From Eubacterium sp. (GTDB taxonomy: Bacteria > Bacillota > Clostridia > Oscillospirales > Acutalibacteraceae): a stretch of 64,000 nt of DNA. Below, in pieces: positions 8,611-15,840 of this stretch (its first letter is position 1; every line of letters starts with the position of its first letter). Under the pieces are notes generated by a model, which worked only from the letters and a program-made list of their open reading frames with translations, was not told the origin of the DNA and ran no database searches. Location: NCBI GenBank assembly GCA_015655975.1, contig DVEP01000044.1, positions 68,497 to 132,496 of the forward strand, in the 5' to 3' direction. Both the position numbers and the translations under genes were made by a program.

Positions 8611-9624
8611 ATGGCAGGTTCTTTGACATATACAATGACAGAAACAACAGCTCTTTCCACAGCAGAATATTACGGAAAGGCACTTTGCGAACTCGGTGCA
8701 GAGCATAAAGATGTTGTAGCTCTTACTGCCGACCTTGCTAAATCTACAAAAATCGGTATGTTCGGAGAAAAATTCCCCGAAAGATTTTTCAATGTAGGTA
8801 TTGCTGAACAAAATATGTTCGGTGTTGCCGCAGGTATGGCAAAAAGCGGACTCATTCCTTTCGCTTCAACATTTGCTATTTTTACAGCGGCTCGTTCACT
8901 CGACCAAATTCATACAGATATTTGCTATATGAATGTTCCCGTTAAGATGATTGCTACACACGCAGGTACATCTTTCGGTCAGGCAGGCTCGACTCACCAT
9001 TCAATTATTGATATGGCTTGCATGCGCGCTCTTCCTCACATGACTGTTATCTGCCCTTGCGACGGTGTTGAAACATATCACGCAGTAAAAGCTGCATACG
9101 ATATTCCGGGTCCTGTTTACATCAGAATTAACAGAGGTTTTGACCAGATTATCTATAAAAATCTTGAAGATTGTACTTTTGAGTACGGCAAAGCAAAATT
9201 GATGCGTGACGGTACAGACATCACAATCATTGCTTGCGGTTCCTGTGTATATCAGGCTCTTCAGGCTGCTCAAATGCTTGAGGCTGACGCAGGTCTTAAA
9301 GTAAGAGTTCTTAATATGCACACAATCAAACCTCTTGACGAAGAGGCTGTTATGTCTGCAATTATGGATACAAGAAGAATCATCACTGTTGAAGACCATA
9401 GTGTTATCGGCGGTCTTGGTGCGGCAGTAGGCGAATTTATCGCTAAAAGCGGTAAGGCTTGTGCTTTCAAGACTCTCGGACATCAAGATGAATTCTCAAC
9501 AATCGGTCTTCACGAAGACCTTATGAGCATTGCTGAAATTGATGCTAACGGTATCGTTAAAGCAGTTTCTGAAGTTATGCATAAAGACTTTGAAGCAGAT
9601 GAAGACTGGGATGACGAATTCTAA
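8611..9624 (+). CDS. transketolase, C-terminal subunit
   Basis: The 337-residue product carries the pyrimidine-binding domain and the C-terminal domain of transketolase. GIAEQNMFGVAAGMA holds the glutamate (Glu66) that activates thiamine diphosphate. FASTFAIFTAARSLDQI, the GTSFGQAGSTHHSIIDMA loop, and VYIRINRG follow. The ATG lies 3 bp after the stop of the N-terminal subunit and its GGAGG overlaps that gene's end, so the two are probably translationally coupled. The C-terminus ends in an acidic tail. A short intercistronic hairpin separates it from the last gene of the operon. Confidence 0.93.
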   Translation: MAGSLTYTMTETTALSTAEYYGKALCELGAEHKDVVALTADLAKSTKIGMFGEKFPERFFNVGIAEQNMFGVAAGMAKSGLIPFASTFAIFTAARSLDQIHTDICYMNVPVKMIATHAGTSFGQAGSTHHSIIDMACMRALPHMTVICPCDGVETYHAVKAAYDIPGPVYIRINRGFDQIIYKNLEDCTFEYGKAKLMRDGTDITIIACGSCVYQALQAAQMLEADAGLKVRVLNMHTIKPLDEEAVMSAIMDTRRIITVEDHSVIGGLGAAVGEFIAKSGKACAFKTLGHQDEFSTIGLHEDLMSIAEIDANGIVKAVSEVMHKDFEADEDWDDEF

Positions 9625-9646
9625 ATTTGAATTTGTTTTAACAGTT

Positions 9647-9676
9647 GCAAAAACAAAGGCGTTTGTTTGTTTTTGC
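9647..9676 (+). other. intercistronic hairpin
   Basis: An 11-bp perfect A/T-rich stem (GCAAAAACAAA at 9647-9657 with its complement at 9666-9676) with no T-run after it. It lies just ahead of the ribosome binding site of the second SCP2-like gene. Confidence 0.4.
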
Positions 9677-9695
9677 TAATCGGAAAGGAGTCAAT

Positions 9696-10490
9696 ATGGC
9701 AACAAACGAAACAATTTATACTAACAAGGTATTTATGAATGCGGCGCTTCCTTTGCTGAAAACAATAGCAGAGGACTGTCCGGATATTAAAGCTAAATTT
9801 ACAGGCGTGAACGCTATTTTTCAGGTTTCGGCAATGAAAAATGCCGAAGAAAAAGAGGCAACTCACTTCATCATTGAAGACGGTGTATGGACTGTAAAAT
9901 TGGGCGAATATCTCGGTCAGGACAAAATAGACGCTGAACTTCAATTTTCATCTCTTGAGAAGATGAACGACTTTTTCAAGGGTAAAATGACGGCACTTCC
10001 GAAATTTAAAGTTAAATCTTTCGGAAAATTCATCAAGTTTATGATGGCACTTCTTAAAATGAGTTCGCTTCTTTCAATTAAAGAAGCACCTGAAGATGAA
10101 GCAACACAACTTCTTTTGTGTAAACTCTATTTCTATCTTCTTTCATCAGGCATATCTCAGCTTAATAAACTCGGTCATCCCGAAATCAAGGAATGGACTT
10201 CAAAAAGCCCTGACCGTGTTTATTCATGGCGTGTAGAAGGTCATGACGAAGTGTCTGCTTATCTCAGAATAAAAGCCGGTAAATCAAGAGCCGGCAGAGG
10301 CGTTTACAAGCGTTCAAAACCGTTCTTCTGTATGGCGTTTGACACACCGAAATCTGCACTCGGCATACTTCTCGGTACAGCTGATATGTTAGATTTCACA
10401 AAGTCTAAAAAACTTATTATGGAAGGTGCGCCTGAATTCGGCGCTCAAATCGGCGACTATATGATGCTTATCGGCGACCTTGCAAAATAA
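9696..10490 (+). CDS. SCP2-like lipid-binding protein (copy B)
   Basis: The 264-residue product looks related to the first gene of the operon. The segment LQFSSLEKMNDFFKGK aligns with MHFASPEKFNDLIDN of copy A, and both are followed by a long hydrophobic, Lys/Phe-rich stretch (here FGKFIKFMMALLKMSSLL). This supports an SCP2-type hydrophobic-ligand pocket. There is no signal peptide. ATG 9696 is chosen because GGAAAGGAG precedes it. It closes the operon of aminotransferase and split transketolase. The identity of the fold is inferred from motif likeness only. Confidence 0.5.
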   Translation: MATNETIYTNKVFMNAALPLLKTIAEDCPDIKAKFTGVNAIFQVSAMKNAEEKEATHFIIEDGVWTVKLGEYLGQDKIDAELQFSSLEKMNDFFKGKMTALPKFKVKSFGKFIKFMMALLKMSSLLSIKEAPEDEATQLLLCKLYFYLLSSGISQLNKLGHPEIKEWTSKSPDRVYSWRVEGHDEVSAYLRIKAGKSRAGRGVYKRSKPFFCMAFDTPKSALGILLGTADMLDFTKSKKLIMEGAPEFGAQIGDYMMLIGDLAK

Positions 10491-10630
10491 TTTTATGCAG
10501 ACGGTTATTCTGTCTGTATCAGACTGTTGATAAGGCGGCCTGAAACACGCGCAAATTAAATATATTTTATAGTTACTTTTATTATTGAAATTAAACTTTG
10601 ATAAAAGTCTAATTACAAATATGCAAAAAG

Positions 10631-10666
10631 AAAATCGCCGAAACATCGAGTTCGGCGATTTTTGCG
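10631..10666 (+). terminator. terminator of the SCP2-transketolase operon
   Basis: AAATCGCCGAA (10632-10642) pairs with TTCGGCGATTT (10651-10661), followed by T-rich sequence. The stretch 10491-10630 before it holds no gene, only a weak hairpin around 10498-10518. Confidence 0.8.
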
Positions 10667-10771
10667 CTTTTTTGTCTGTAAGATTTGAAAAAAATTATTC
10701 ATTTTTGAACATAGATTTTTTGTTTAAAACAATTCCTTTTTGTGAACAATTTACAAAGTGAAATATTTTTA

Positions 10772-10800
10772 TTGAAAAATAAAAATCGGTGTGATATAGT
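10772..10800 (+). promoter_or_regulatory. sigma-A promoter of the GNAT-mltG pair
   Basis: TTGAAA (10772-10777), a 17-bp spacer and TATAGT (10795-10800) with an extended TGA, 22 bp before the ATG. Confidence 0.7.
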
Positions 10801-10822
10801 TAGGACGAAATGAGGTTGTTTT

Positions 10823-11275
10823 ATGGCTGACATAAAATTTATATCACCGTTTGACGCAGATTTTTCTGCTTTAATGGAAATCAGAAAAGAAGTTTTTATA
10901 AACGAACAGGGCGCAGTTGCTTCGCAGGAATTTGATTTGTACGACGATATTACATCGGGCGCTTATTTTGTAGGCGCCTATGTTGACGGCGTTGTTGTCG
11001 GTACAGGCAGATTGATTATTTCAAGCAAATACAAAATCGGCAGAGTTGCTGTTAAAAAAGAGTACAGAGGCAATAAAATAGGCAGTCAAATTGTTGAGAC
11101 GCTTTTGAATAAGGCTGTTTCTTTAGGCGCCGAAAAAGTCTATGTTGACTCACAACCGCACGCCGTGGCACTCTATGAAAGTTTCGGTTTCGAAGTTTTC
11201 GCAAAAGATATTATAGACCGTGGGTTAGAACATATCCCTATGGTAAAGGTGATTGAAAAAGATGAAGAAGAATAA
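10823..11275 (+). CDS. GNAT-family N-acetyltransferase
   Basis: A 150-residue GCN5-related acetyltransferase that would transfer an acetyl group from acetyl-CoA to an amine. The FINEQGA and EFDLYDD segments near the N-terminus resemble the ElaA/YjcF subgroup. The acetyl-CoA pyrophosphate loop is VKKEYRGNKIGSQIV, and ALYESFGFEVF is the usual late motif. The substrate is unknown. The gene overlaps mltG by 14 bp, which suggests translational coupling, but no functional link is evident. Confidence 0.85.
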   Translation: MADIKFISPFDADFSALMEIRKEVFINEQGAVASQEFDLYDDITSGAYFVGAYVDGVVVGTGRLIISSKYKIGRVAVKKEYRGNKIGSQIVETLLNKAVSLGAEKVYVDSQPHAVALYESFGFEVFAKDIIDRGLEHIPMVKVIEKDEEE

Positions 11276-12299
11276 AAAAGCGATTGTTTTTCTTTTTGTT
11301 GCCGTATTCATTTTAACTGTCGGAATAGCAGTTTTTACTGCCGGTATGGTTTTCAAAATGGACGAAACGGGTAAATTTTCAGACGAGACAATTCAGTATC
11401 GTCTTGAAATAGAAAAAGATGACTATGAAAAAGAAATAAGCAAAGACTTAAAAGAAAACGGAATCATAAAATTTCCGGGATATTGGCGTCAGTATATGAA
11501 AAAAGAGTACCCCGATTTTGTTTACATAAACGGTGAGTACGAATTTCACGGTGGAATGACATACGAAGAAATTGCCGAAAAACTGCAAAATCCCGACATT
11601 TCTCACAAGTCTGTTAAGGTTGTTGTTCCTGAAGGAAGCGATGTTTTTCAGATTGCCGAAATATTAGAAAAAAACAACATTTGCAGCAAACAAGATTTTT
11701 ATAAAGCAGCGTCAACTGCCGACTATGACTATGATTGGCTGAAAGATTTTCCCGACAAATCAAAAGTCGGATTTGTTTTAGAGGGATTTTTGTTCCCTGC
11801 AACATACAGTTTCGGCGAGAACTCCGACGCGACGGAAATAGTGGATGAAATGCTCGGCGCTTTTGACGAACGCTTGACGGACGATATAAAAAATCAAATA
11901 AAAAACAGTAAGTACAGTCTTTTTGAAACGGTAACGCTTGCTTCCGTAATTCAGGAAGAGGCATTGAGTGAAGACTCAAAAGCAAACATTTCTTCCGTGC
12001 TTCACAACAGGCTTGATAAGGGCACAAAACTACAGTGCGATGTTACATATTACTACGGTAAGAAATTGCTTGACTACGGTTTTTCAAGAGACTTGTACGA
12101 TACTTACTATACATATAGGTGCAAAGGACTTCCGGCAGGTCCTATTTCTTCGCCGGGTACAGATATGATAGAAGCAGCTTTAAACCCGTCGGATACAAAA
12201 TATATGTTCTTTTTCTCCGATTTGCAGGGAGAGTTCCATTTTGCCGAAACAGGCGAAGAATTTGAAAAGTTGAAACAACAATATCCGTGGAAAAAATAA
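11262..12299 (+). CDS. mltG: endolytic murein transglycosylase MltG
   Basis: MltG cleaves nascent peptidoglycan strands at the membrane. The 345-residue protein begins with a single transmembrane anchor (about residues 6-28). A LysM-like small domain follows (KSVKVVVPEGSDVFQIAEIL), then the YceG catalytic domain with the glutamate in TLASVIQEEALSEDSK. After it come SSVLHNRLDKGTKLQCDVTYYYG, GLPAGPISSPG, and YMFFFSDLQGEFHFAETGEEF, all standard. The ATG at 11262 has AAAGGTGAT upstream inside the GNAT gene; the TTG nine bases earlier is less likely. Confidence 0.92.
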   Translation: MKKNKKAIVFLFVAVFILTVGIAVFTAGMVFKMDETGKFSDETIQYRLEIEKDDYEKEISKDLKENGIIKFPGYWRQYMKKEYPDFVYINGEYEFHGGMTYEEIAEKLQNPDISHKSVKVVVPEGSDVFQIAEILEKNNICSKQDFYKAASTADYDYDWLKDFPDKSKVGFVLEGFLFPATYSFGENSDATEIVDEMLGAFDERLTDDIKNQIKNSKYSLFETVTLASVIQEEALSEDSKANISSVLHNRLDKGTKLQCDVTYYYGKKLLDYGFSRDLYDTYYTYRCKGLPAGPISSPGTDMIEAALNPSDTKYMFFFSDLQGEFHFAETGEEFEKLKQQYPWKK

Positions 12300-12302
12300 T
12301 TC

Positions 12303-12331
12303 TTGACATTGGGTTTTGTTTGTGTTAGTAT
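12303..12331 (+). promoter_or_regulatory. sigma-A promoter of infC-rpmI-rplT
   Basis: A consensus TTGACA (12303-12308), a 17-bp spacer and TAGTAT (12326-12331) with an extended TGT, directly after mltG. Confidence 0.85.
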
Positions 12332-12334
12332 ATT

Positions 12335-12463
12335 CTCACAATAAAGAAGGACGCAATCGTTCTCCCCTTGAGCTATGTGAAAAGGGCAATACTTAATTTT
12401 TAGTTATTGACTGAATTTTGTATTTTTGAGTACGAGCGTTTTGCGTTCGTACTTTTTATTTTT
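12335..12463 (+). promoter_or_regulatory. IF3-L35-L20 leader with attenuator
   Basis: A 5-prime leader of about 145 nt lies between the promoter and infC. It ends in an intrinsic terminator: AGTACGAGCG (12429-12438) pairs with CGTTCGTACT (12444-12453), followed by a T-run. In low-GC Firmicutes such leaders are bound by L20, which favours termination when L20 is in excess. The position and the attenuator match that class. I assign the L20 type from context, not from a covariance match. Confidence 0.7.
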
Positions 12464-12483
12464 GTAAAGGTAGGGTGTTTTTC

Positions 12484-12999
12484 ATCAGTAAAGAAACTCA
12501 GCAGATTAATAGTGAAATCAAAGACAGAGAAGTTCGTTTGATTTCTGCAACAGGCGAACAACTCGGTATTATGAGCTCTAAGGAAGCATTAAAAATCGCC
12601 GAAGATTCAAATCTTGATTTAGTAAAAATTGCTCCTCAGGCTAAGCCTCCCGTATGTAAAGTTATGGACTACGGCAAATTCCGTTTTGAAAAAGCAAAGC
12701 GTGAAAAAGAAGCAAGAAAAAATCAAAAAGTCATTGAAACAAAAGAAATTCGATTGTCATTGAATATAGATGTTCATGACTTTAATACAAAAGTTAATCA
12801 TGCTAAAAAATTCCTTTCAGGCGGCAACAAGGTAAAAGTTTCCATCCGTTTACGCGGCAGAGAAATGGGCCATCCGGAACTCGGTGAAGCTACAATGAAG
12901 CGTTTTGCCGAAGCGCTTGCCGAAGAGGGAACTGTTGACAAGCAACCAAAACTTGAAGGACGACAGATACTGATGTTTATGTCGCGCAAAGATAAATAA
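12484..12999 (+). CDS. infC: translation initiation factor IF-3
   Basis: IF3 binds the 30S subunit and rejects wrong start codons and early 50S joining. The product (about 171 residues) has INSEIKDREVRLISATGEQLGI and PPVCKVMDYGKFRFEKAKREKEARKNQK, both highly conserved, then the C-terminal domain. The most likely start is the non-standard ATC at 12484, because the sequence that follows lines up with the N-termini of known IF3 proteins (SK...I) and AGGTAGGG lies at normal distance. A GTG at 12475 would place the site only a few bases away. Rare AUU/AUC starts in infC are a known autoregulatory feature. Confidence 0.95.
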   Translation: MSKETQQINSEIKDREVRLISATGEQLGIMSSKEALKIAEDSNLDLVKIAPQAKPPVCKVMDYGKFRFEKAKREKEARKNQKVIETKEIRLSLNIDVHDFNTKVNHAKKFLSGGNKVKVSIRLRGREMGHPELGEATMKRFAEALAEEGTVDKQPKLEGRQILMFMSRKDK

Positions 13000-13018
13000 T
13001 ATTTTGGAGGAATAATTA

Positions 13019-13216
13019 ATGCCTAAGATTAAAACACACAGCGGTGCTAAAAAGCGTTTTAAGACAACAAAAACCGGCAAGGTAAAAAGAGCTCACGCTT
13101 ACACATCTCACATTCTCACAAAAAAATCAACAAAGCGTAAGAGAAATCTTCGTAAAACAGCAGTTGTTGATACTACAAATATGAAGCAATGCAAGCGCCT
13201 TGTTCCATATAAATAA
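13019..13216 (+). CDS. rpmI: 50S ribosomal protein L35
   Basis: A 65-residue, very basic protein with the L35 signature PKIKTHSGAKKRFK at the N-terminus and LTKKSTKRKRNLRK. It has the standard length. It lies between infC and rplT, with GGAGG ahead of the ATG, in the conserved three-gene order. Confidence 0.97.
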   Translation: MPKIKTHSGAKKRFKTTKTGKVKRAHAYTSHILTKKSTKRKRNLRKTAVVDTTNMKQCKRLVPYK

Positions 13217-13253
13217 TTCAAAGATATTACACTAATTTCGGAGGTATTGTAAA

Positions 13254-13610
13254 ATGGCAAGAGTTAAAGGCGCTATGGCTACTCGCAAAAGAAGAAAGAA
13301 AGTTTTAAAACTCGCAAAGGGTTATTTCGGTGGTAAAAGCCGTCTTTTCAAAACAGCAAAACAGGCTGTAATGAAGTCGGGCAACTACGCATATATCGGC
13401 AGAAAGCAAAAGAAAAGAGATTTCAGAAGACTCTGGATTACTCGTATTTCTGCAGCTTGCAAAGCAAACGGCATGAACTATTCAACATTTATGAACGGTC
13501 TCAAAAAAGCAGGCGTAGAACTCAACAGAAAAATGCTTTCTGAAATTGCTATTTCAGACCCTGCTGCTTTCACAGCACTTACTGAAACTGCAAAATCTGC
13601 ACTTAAATAA
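13254..13610 (+). CDS. rplT: 50S ribosomal protein L20
   Basis: L20 is needed early in 50S assembly and, in many Firmicutes, represses its own operon by binding the leader. The 118-residue product starts with the basic ARVKGAMATRKRRKKVLKLAKGYFG extension and carries RRLWITRISAACKANGMNYSTFMNGLKKAGVELNRKMLSEIA. GGAGG precedes the ATG. A strong terminator follows, so the operon ends here. Confidence 0.98.
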   Translation: MARVKGAMATRKRRKKVLKLAKGYFGGKSRLFKTAKQAVMKSGNYAYIGRKQKKRDFRRLWITRISAACKANGMNYSTFMNGLKKAGVELNRKMLSEIAISDPAAFTALTETAKSALK

Positions 13611-13617
13611 TTCTTTT

Positions 13618-13650
13618 GACGGCAATGTTTACGCATTGTCGTCTTTTTGT
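13618..13650 (+). terminator. terminator after rplT
   Basis: GACGGCAATG (13618-13627) pairs with CATTGTCGTC (13634-13643), followed by a T-run. Confidence 0.85.
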
Positions 13651-13722
13651 TATAAAAACAGTTGTGTTTTAAAACAGTTGTTTATATATTATATAAAAAA
13701 TTATTAATATTAAATTTTTTTC

Positions 13723-13750
13723 TTGAACTTTTGAGTTTTTGTGTTATTAT
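13723..13750 (+). promoter_or_regulatory. promoter of the long housekeeping operon
   Basis: TTGAAC (13723-13728), a 16-bp spacer and TATTAT (13745-13750) with an extended TGT. It precedes a run of closely spaced genes that continues to leuS. Confidence 0.6.
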
Positions 13751-13828
13751 AGTTTTGACTGCTTATATGCACTGTTTATATATTATATTATTATAACTTA
13801 TTATAATGCGAAATTTTTTAGGAGTTTT

Positions 13829-14617
13829 ATGGAAAAAATAACTTCAAAAACAAACAAAATTGTTAAGGAAACAGCAAAACTTTTTTCTTCTGCAAAATAT
13901 AGAAATGAACAGGGACTTTTTGTCCTTGAGGGAGCAAGACTTTGCTCAGATATTTTAAACAGCAGTTGTGAATTGGTTAAACTTTTGGTAACTGAAAATT
14001 TCAATGTGAAAAATGCAACTCTTGTCAATTCTCTTTCGGCAATTTCAGCGTCGTCGTACTTGATAACAGATGAAATTGCTGACAAAATTTGCAGCACGGT
14101 AAATCCACAGGGGATTTTTGCCGTTTGCAAAATCAAAAAAGAAGTATATAGAGTTGAACCTGACAAAAAATATATTGCCCTTGAAAATGTACAGGACCCG
14201 GGTAATTTGGGCGCAGTTGCACGAACTGCCGAAGCGCTCGGAATTGACGGACTGATTATAAGCGGAGGGTGCGATATATATAACCCTAAAGCGCTTCGTG
14301 CGTCTATGGGCAGTTTGCTCAGAATAAAAGTCATTTTTTGTGATAATCTTTCTGTGTTTTTGAAAGAATTAAACGGTGAAATAAAAATTTATGCCGCCGT
14401 GCCGTATTCTTACGCAAAAGATATTAGAAAATGTGATTTTTCAAAAGGAGCGATTTGCATCATAGGAAATGAAGCAAACGGCGTTACAGATGAAGTTAAA
14501 GAAACAGCTGACAGTTTAATCACAATCAAGATGCTCGGCTTGGCAGAGAGTTTAAACGCTTCTACCGCTGCCTCCATAACAATGTGGGAAATGCTGAGAG
14601 GTGAAAACAGTGAATGA
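13829..14617 (+). CDS. SpoU/TrmH-family RNA 2'-O-methyltransferase
   Basis: A SPOUT-class methylase that moves a methyl group from S-adenosylmethionine to a ribose 2'-OH of rRNA or tRNA. The 262-residue product has an N-terminal substrate-binding domain (FVLEGARLCSDIL) and the three SpoU motifs: ENVQDPGNLGAVARTAEALG, IIGNEANGV, and IKMLGLAESLNASTAASITMWE. The subfamily is the RlmB/YsgA-like group; the target nucleotide is not clear. The start is ATG 13829 after TAGGAG. It overlaps dprA by 8 bp and is the first gene of the long operon. Confidence 0.9.
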   Translation: MEKITSKTNKIVKETAKLFSSAKYRNEQGLFVLEGARLCSDILNSSCELVKLLVTENFNVKNATLVNSLSAISASSYLITDEIADKICSTVNPQGIFAVCKIKKEVYRVEPDKKYIALENVQDPGNLGAVARTAEALGIDGLIISGGCDIYNPKALRASMGSLLRIKVIFCDNLSVFLKELNGEIKIYAAVPYSYAKDIRKCDFSKGAICIIGNEANGVTDEVKETADSLITIKMLGLAESLNASTAASITMWEMLRGENSE

Positions 14618-15821
14618 TGACATTTATTGGATTTGGCTTAAAAAGGTGCTCGGAGAAGGCGCGTTTTTTAAAGATTTAATAGATACTTTCGGTTCTGCAA
14701 AAGCAGTTTATAACGCAGGAATGTCGGAGTTGAAAATGTGCCCTGATATTTCATCAAAACAACTGAAAAGGGCAGAGACTGTAAATATTGACGATTGTGC
14801 AAAAATCATATACGATTGTAAAGTTAATAATTGGAAAATTATTTCGTATGACAACCCTATATATCCCGAAAAATTGAAAAACATATACAATCCGCCTTGC
14901 GTACTTTTTGTTGACGGTGAACTTCCGAATGTAGATAACTTGTGCTCCGTTGCCGTTGTCGGTACAAGAAAAGCATCTTCCTATGCGATACGGGCAACAA
15001 ATATGATTTGTAAAGGCGTTGCAAAAGCAGGCGCATTGACAATCAGCGGCGGTGCGCTCGGTGTAGATTCAGCCGCTCATACAGGCACGATACTCGGCGG
15101 AGGAAAAACTATTTGTGTCCTCGGCTGCGGTTTCGGTACCAACTATCTCAGTTCAAATGAAAAATTGAGACAGTCAATTAAAAGCAACGGTGCTTTGGTA
15201 ACAGAGTATGCGCCGTTTGTACCTCCTACTAAATACACTTTCCCTTTGAGAAACAGAATAATCAGCGGTTTGTCGGACGGCGTTCTTGTTGTCGAAGCAG
15301 GCGTAAAGTCGGGCAGTTTGATAACTGCAAAGTACGCTTCGGAACAGGGCAGAGATGTTTTTGCAGTCCCGTCAAGTATAGTATCTGCTGAATACAGCGG
15401 TACAAATAAACTGCTGACAGACGGAGCAATGATTGTTACTCAGCCTGTTGATTTGGTCAGTCCGTATTTTGAAAAATATCCGTATCTGAAAAGTGAAAAT
15501 ATACCCGATATTCAGCAAATGCTGAAAAAAGAAAAAAGGAAAAATGCAAATTCTTCGTATGATACTAATTTAAAAAATGAAATGTCTTTTGAAAATTCGG
15601 ATAACGAAATTGACAAAGGCAATGAAAGAATGAAAAAAATATCTTCTCTCAGCGGAGATTTAAAAGATGTTTATTTTAATTTAACAGAAAATTATGAGTA
15701 TATTGATATAATAAGCGATAGATGTGCTATGCTGTCAAACAAAGTGCTTAGCGCGTTGAGTATATTGGAAATTCAAGGGCTTGTTTCGTCAGCAAGCGGA
15801 AAAAGATATAAAAAGATTTAG
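14610..15821 (+). CDS. dprA: DNA-processing protein DprA
   Basis: DprA protects incoming single-stranded DNA and loads RecA during natural transformation. The 403-residue product has an N-terminal helical domain and the Rossmann-like core VAVVGTRKASSYAIRAT and TISGGALGVDSAAHTGTILGGGKTICVLGCG. The region GLSDGVLVVEAGVKSGSLITAKYASEQGRDVFAVPS also belongs to the core. A C-terminal winged-helix segment ends the protein. The GTG at 14610 is preferred over the GTG at 14601 because AGAGGTG sits at the right distance. A free topA gene follows, the usual Firmicutes order. Confidence 0.94.
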   Translation: MNDDIYWIWLKKVLGEGAFFKDLIDTFGSAKAVYNAGMSELKMCPDISSKQLKRAETVNIDDCAKIIYDCKVNNWKIISYDNPIYPEKLKNIYNPPCVLFVDGELPNVDNLCSVAVVGTRKASSYAIRATNMICKGVAKAGALTISGGALGVDSAAHTGTILGGGKTICVLGCGFGTNYLSSNEKLRQSIKSNGALVTEYAPFVPPTKYTFPLRNRIISGLSDGVLVVEAGVKSGSLITAKYASEQGRDVFAVPSSIVSAEYSGTNKLLTDGAMIVTQPVDLVSPYFEKYPYLKSENIPDIQQMLKKEKRKNANSSYDTNLKNEMSFENSDNEIDKGNERMKKISSLSGDLKDVYFNLTENYEYIDIISDRCAMLSNKVLSALSILEIQGLVSSASGKRYKKI

Positions 15822-15840
15822 CGAAAGGATACATTACCAA

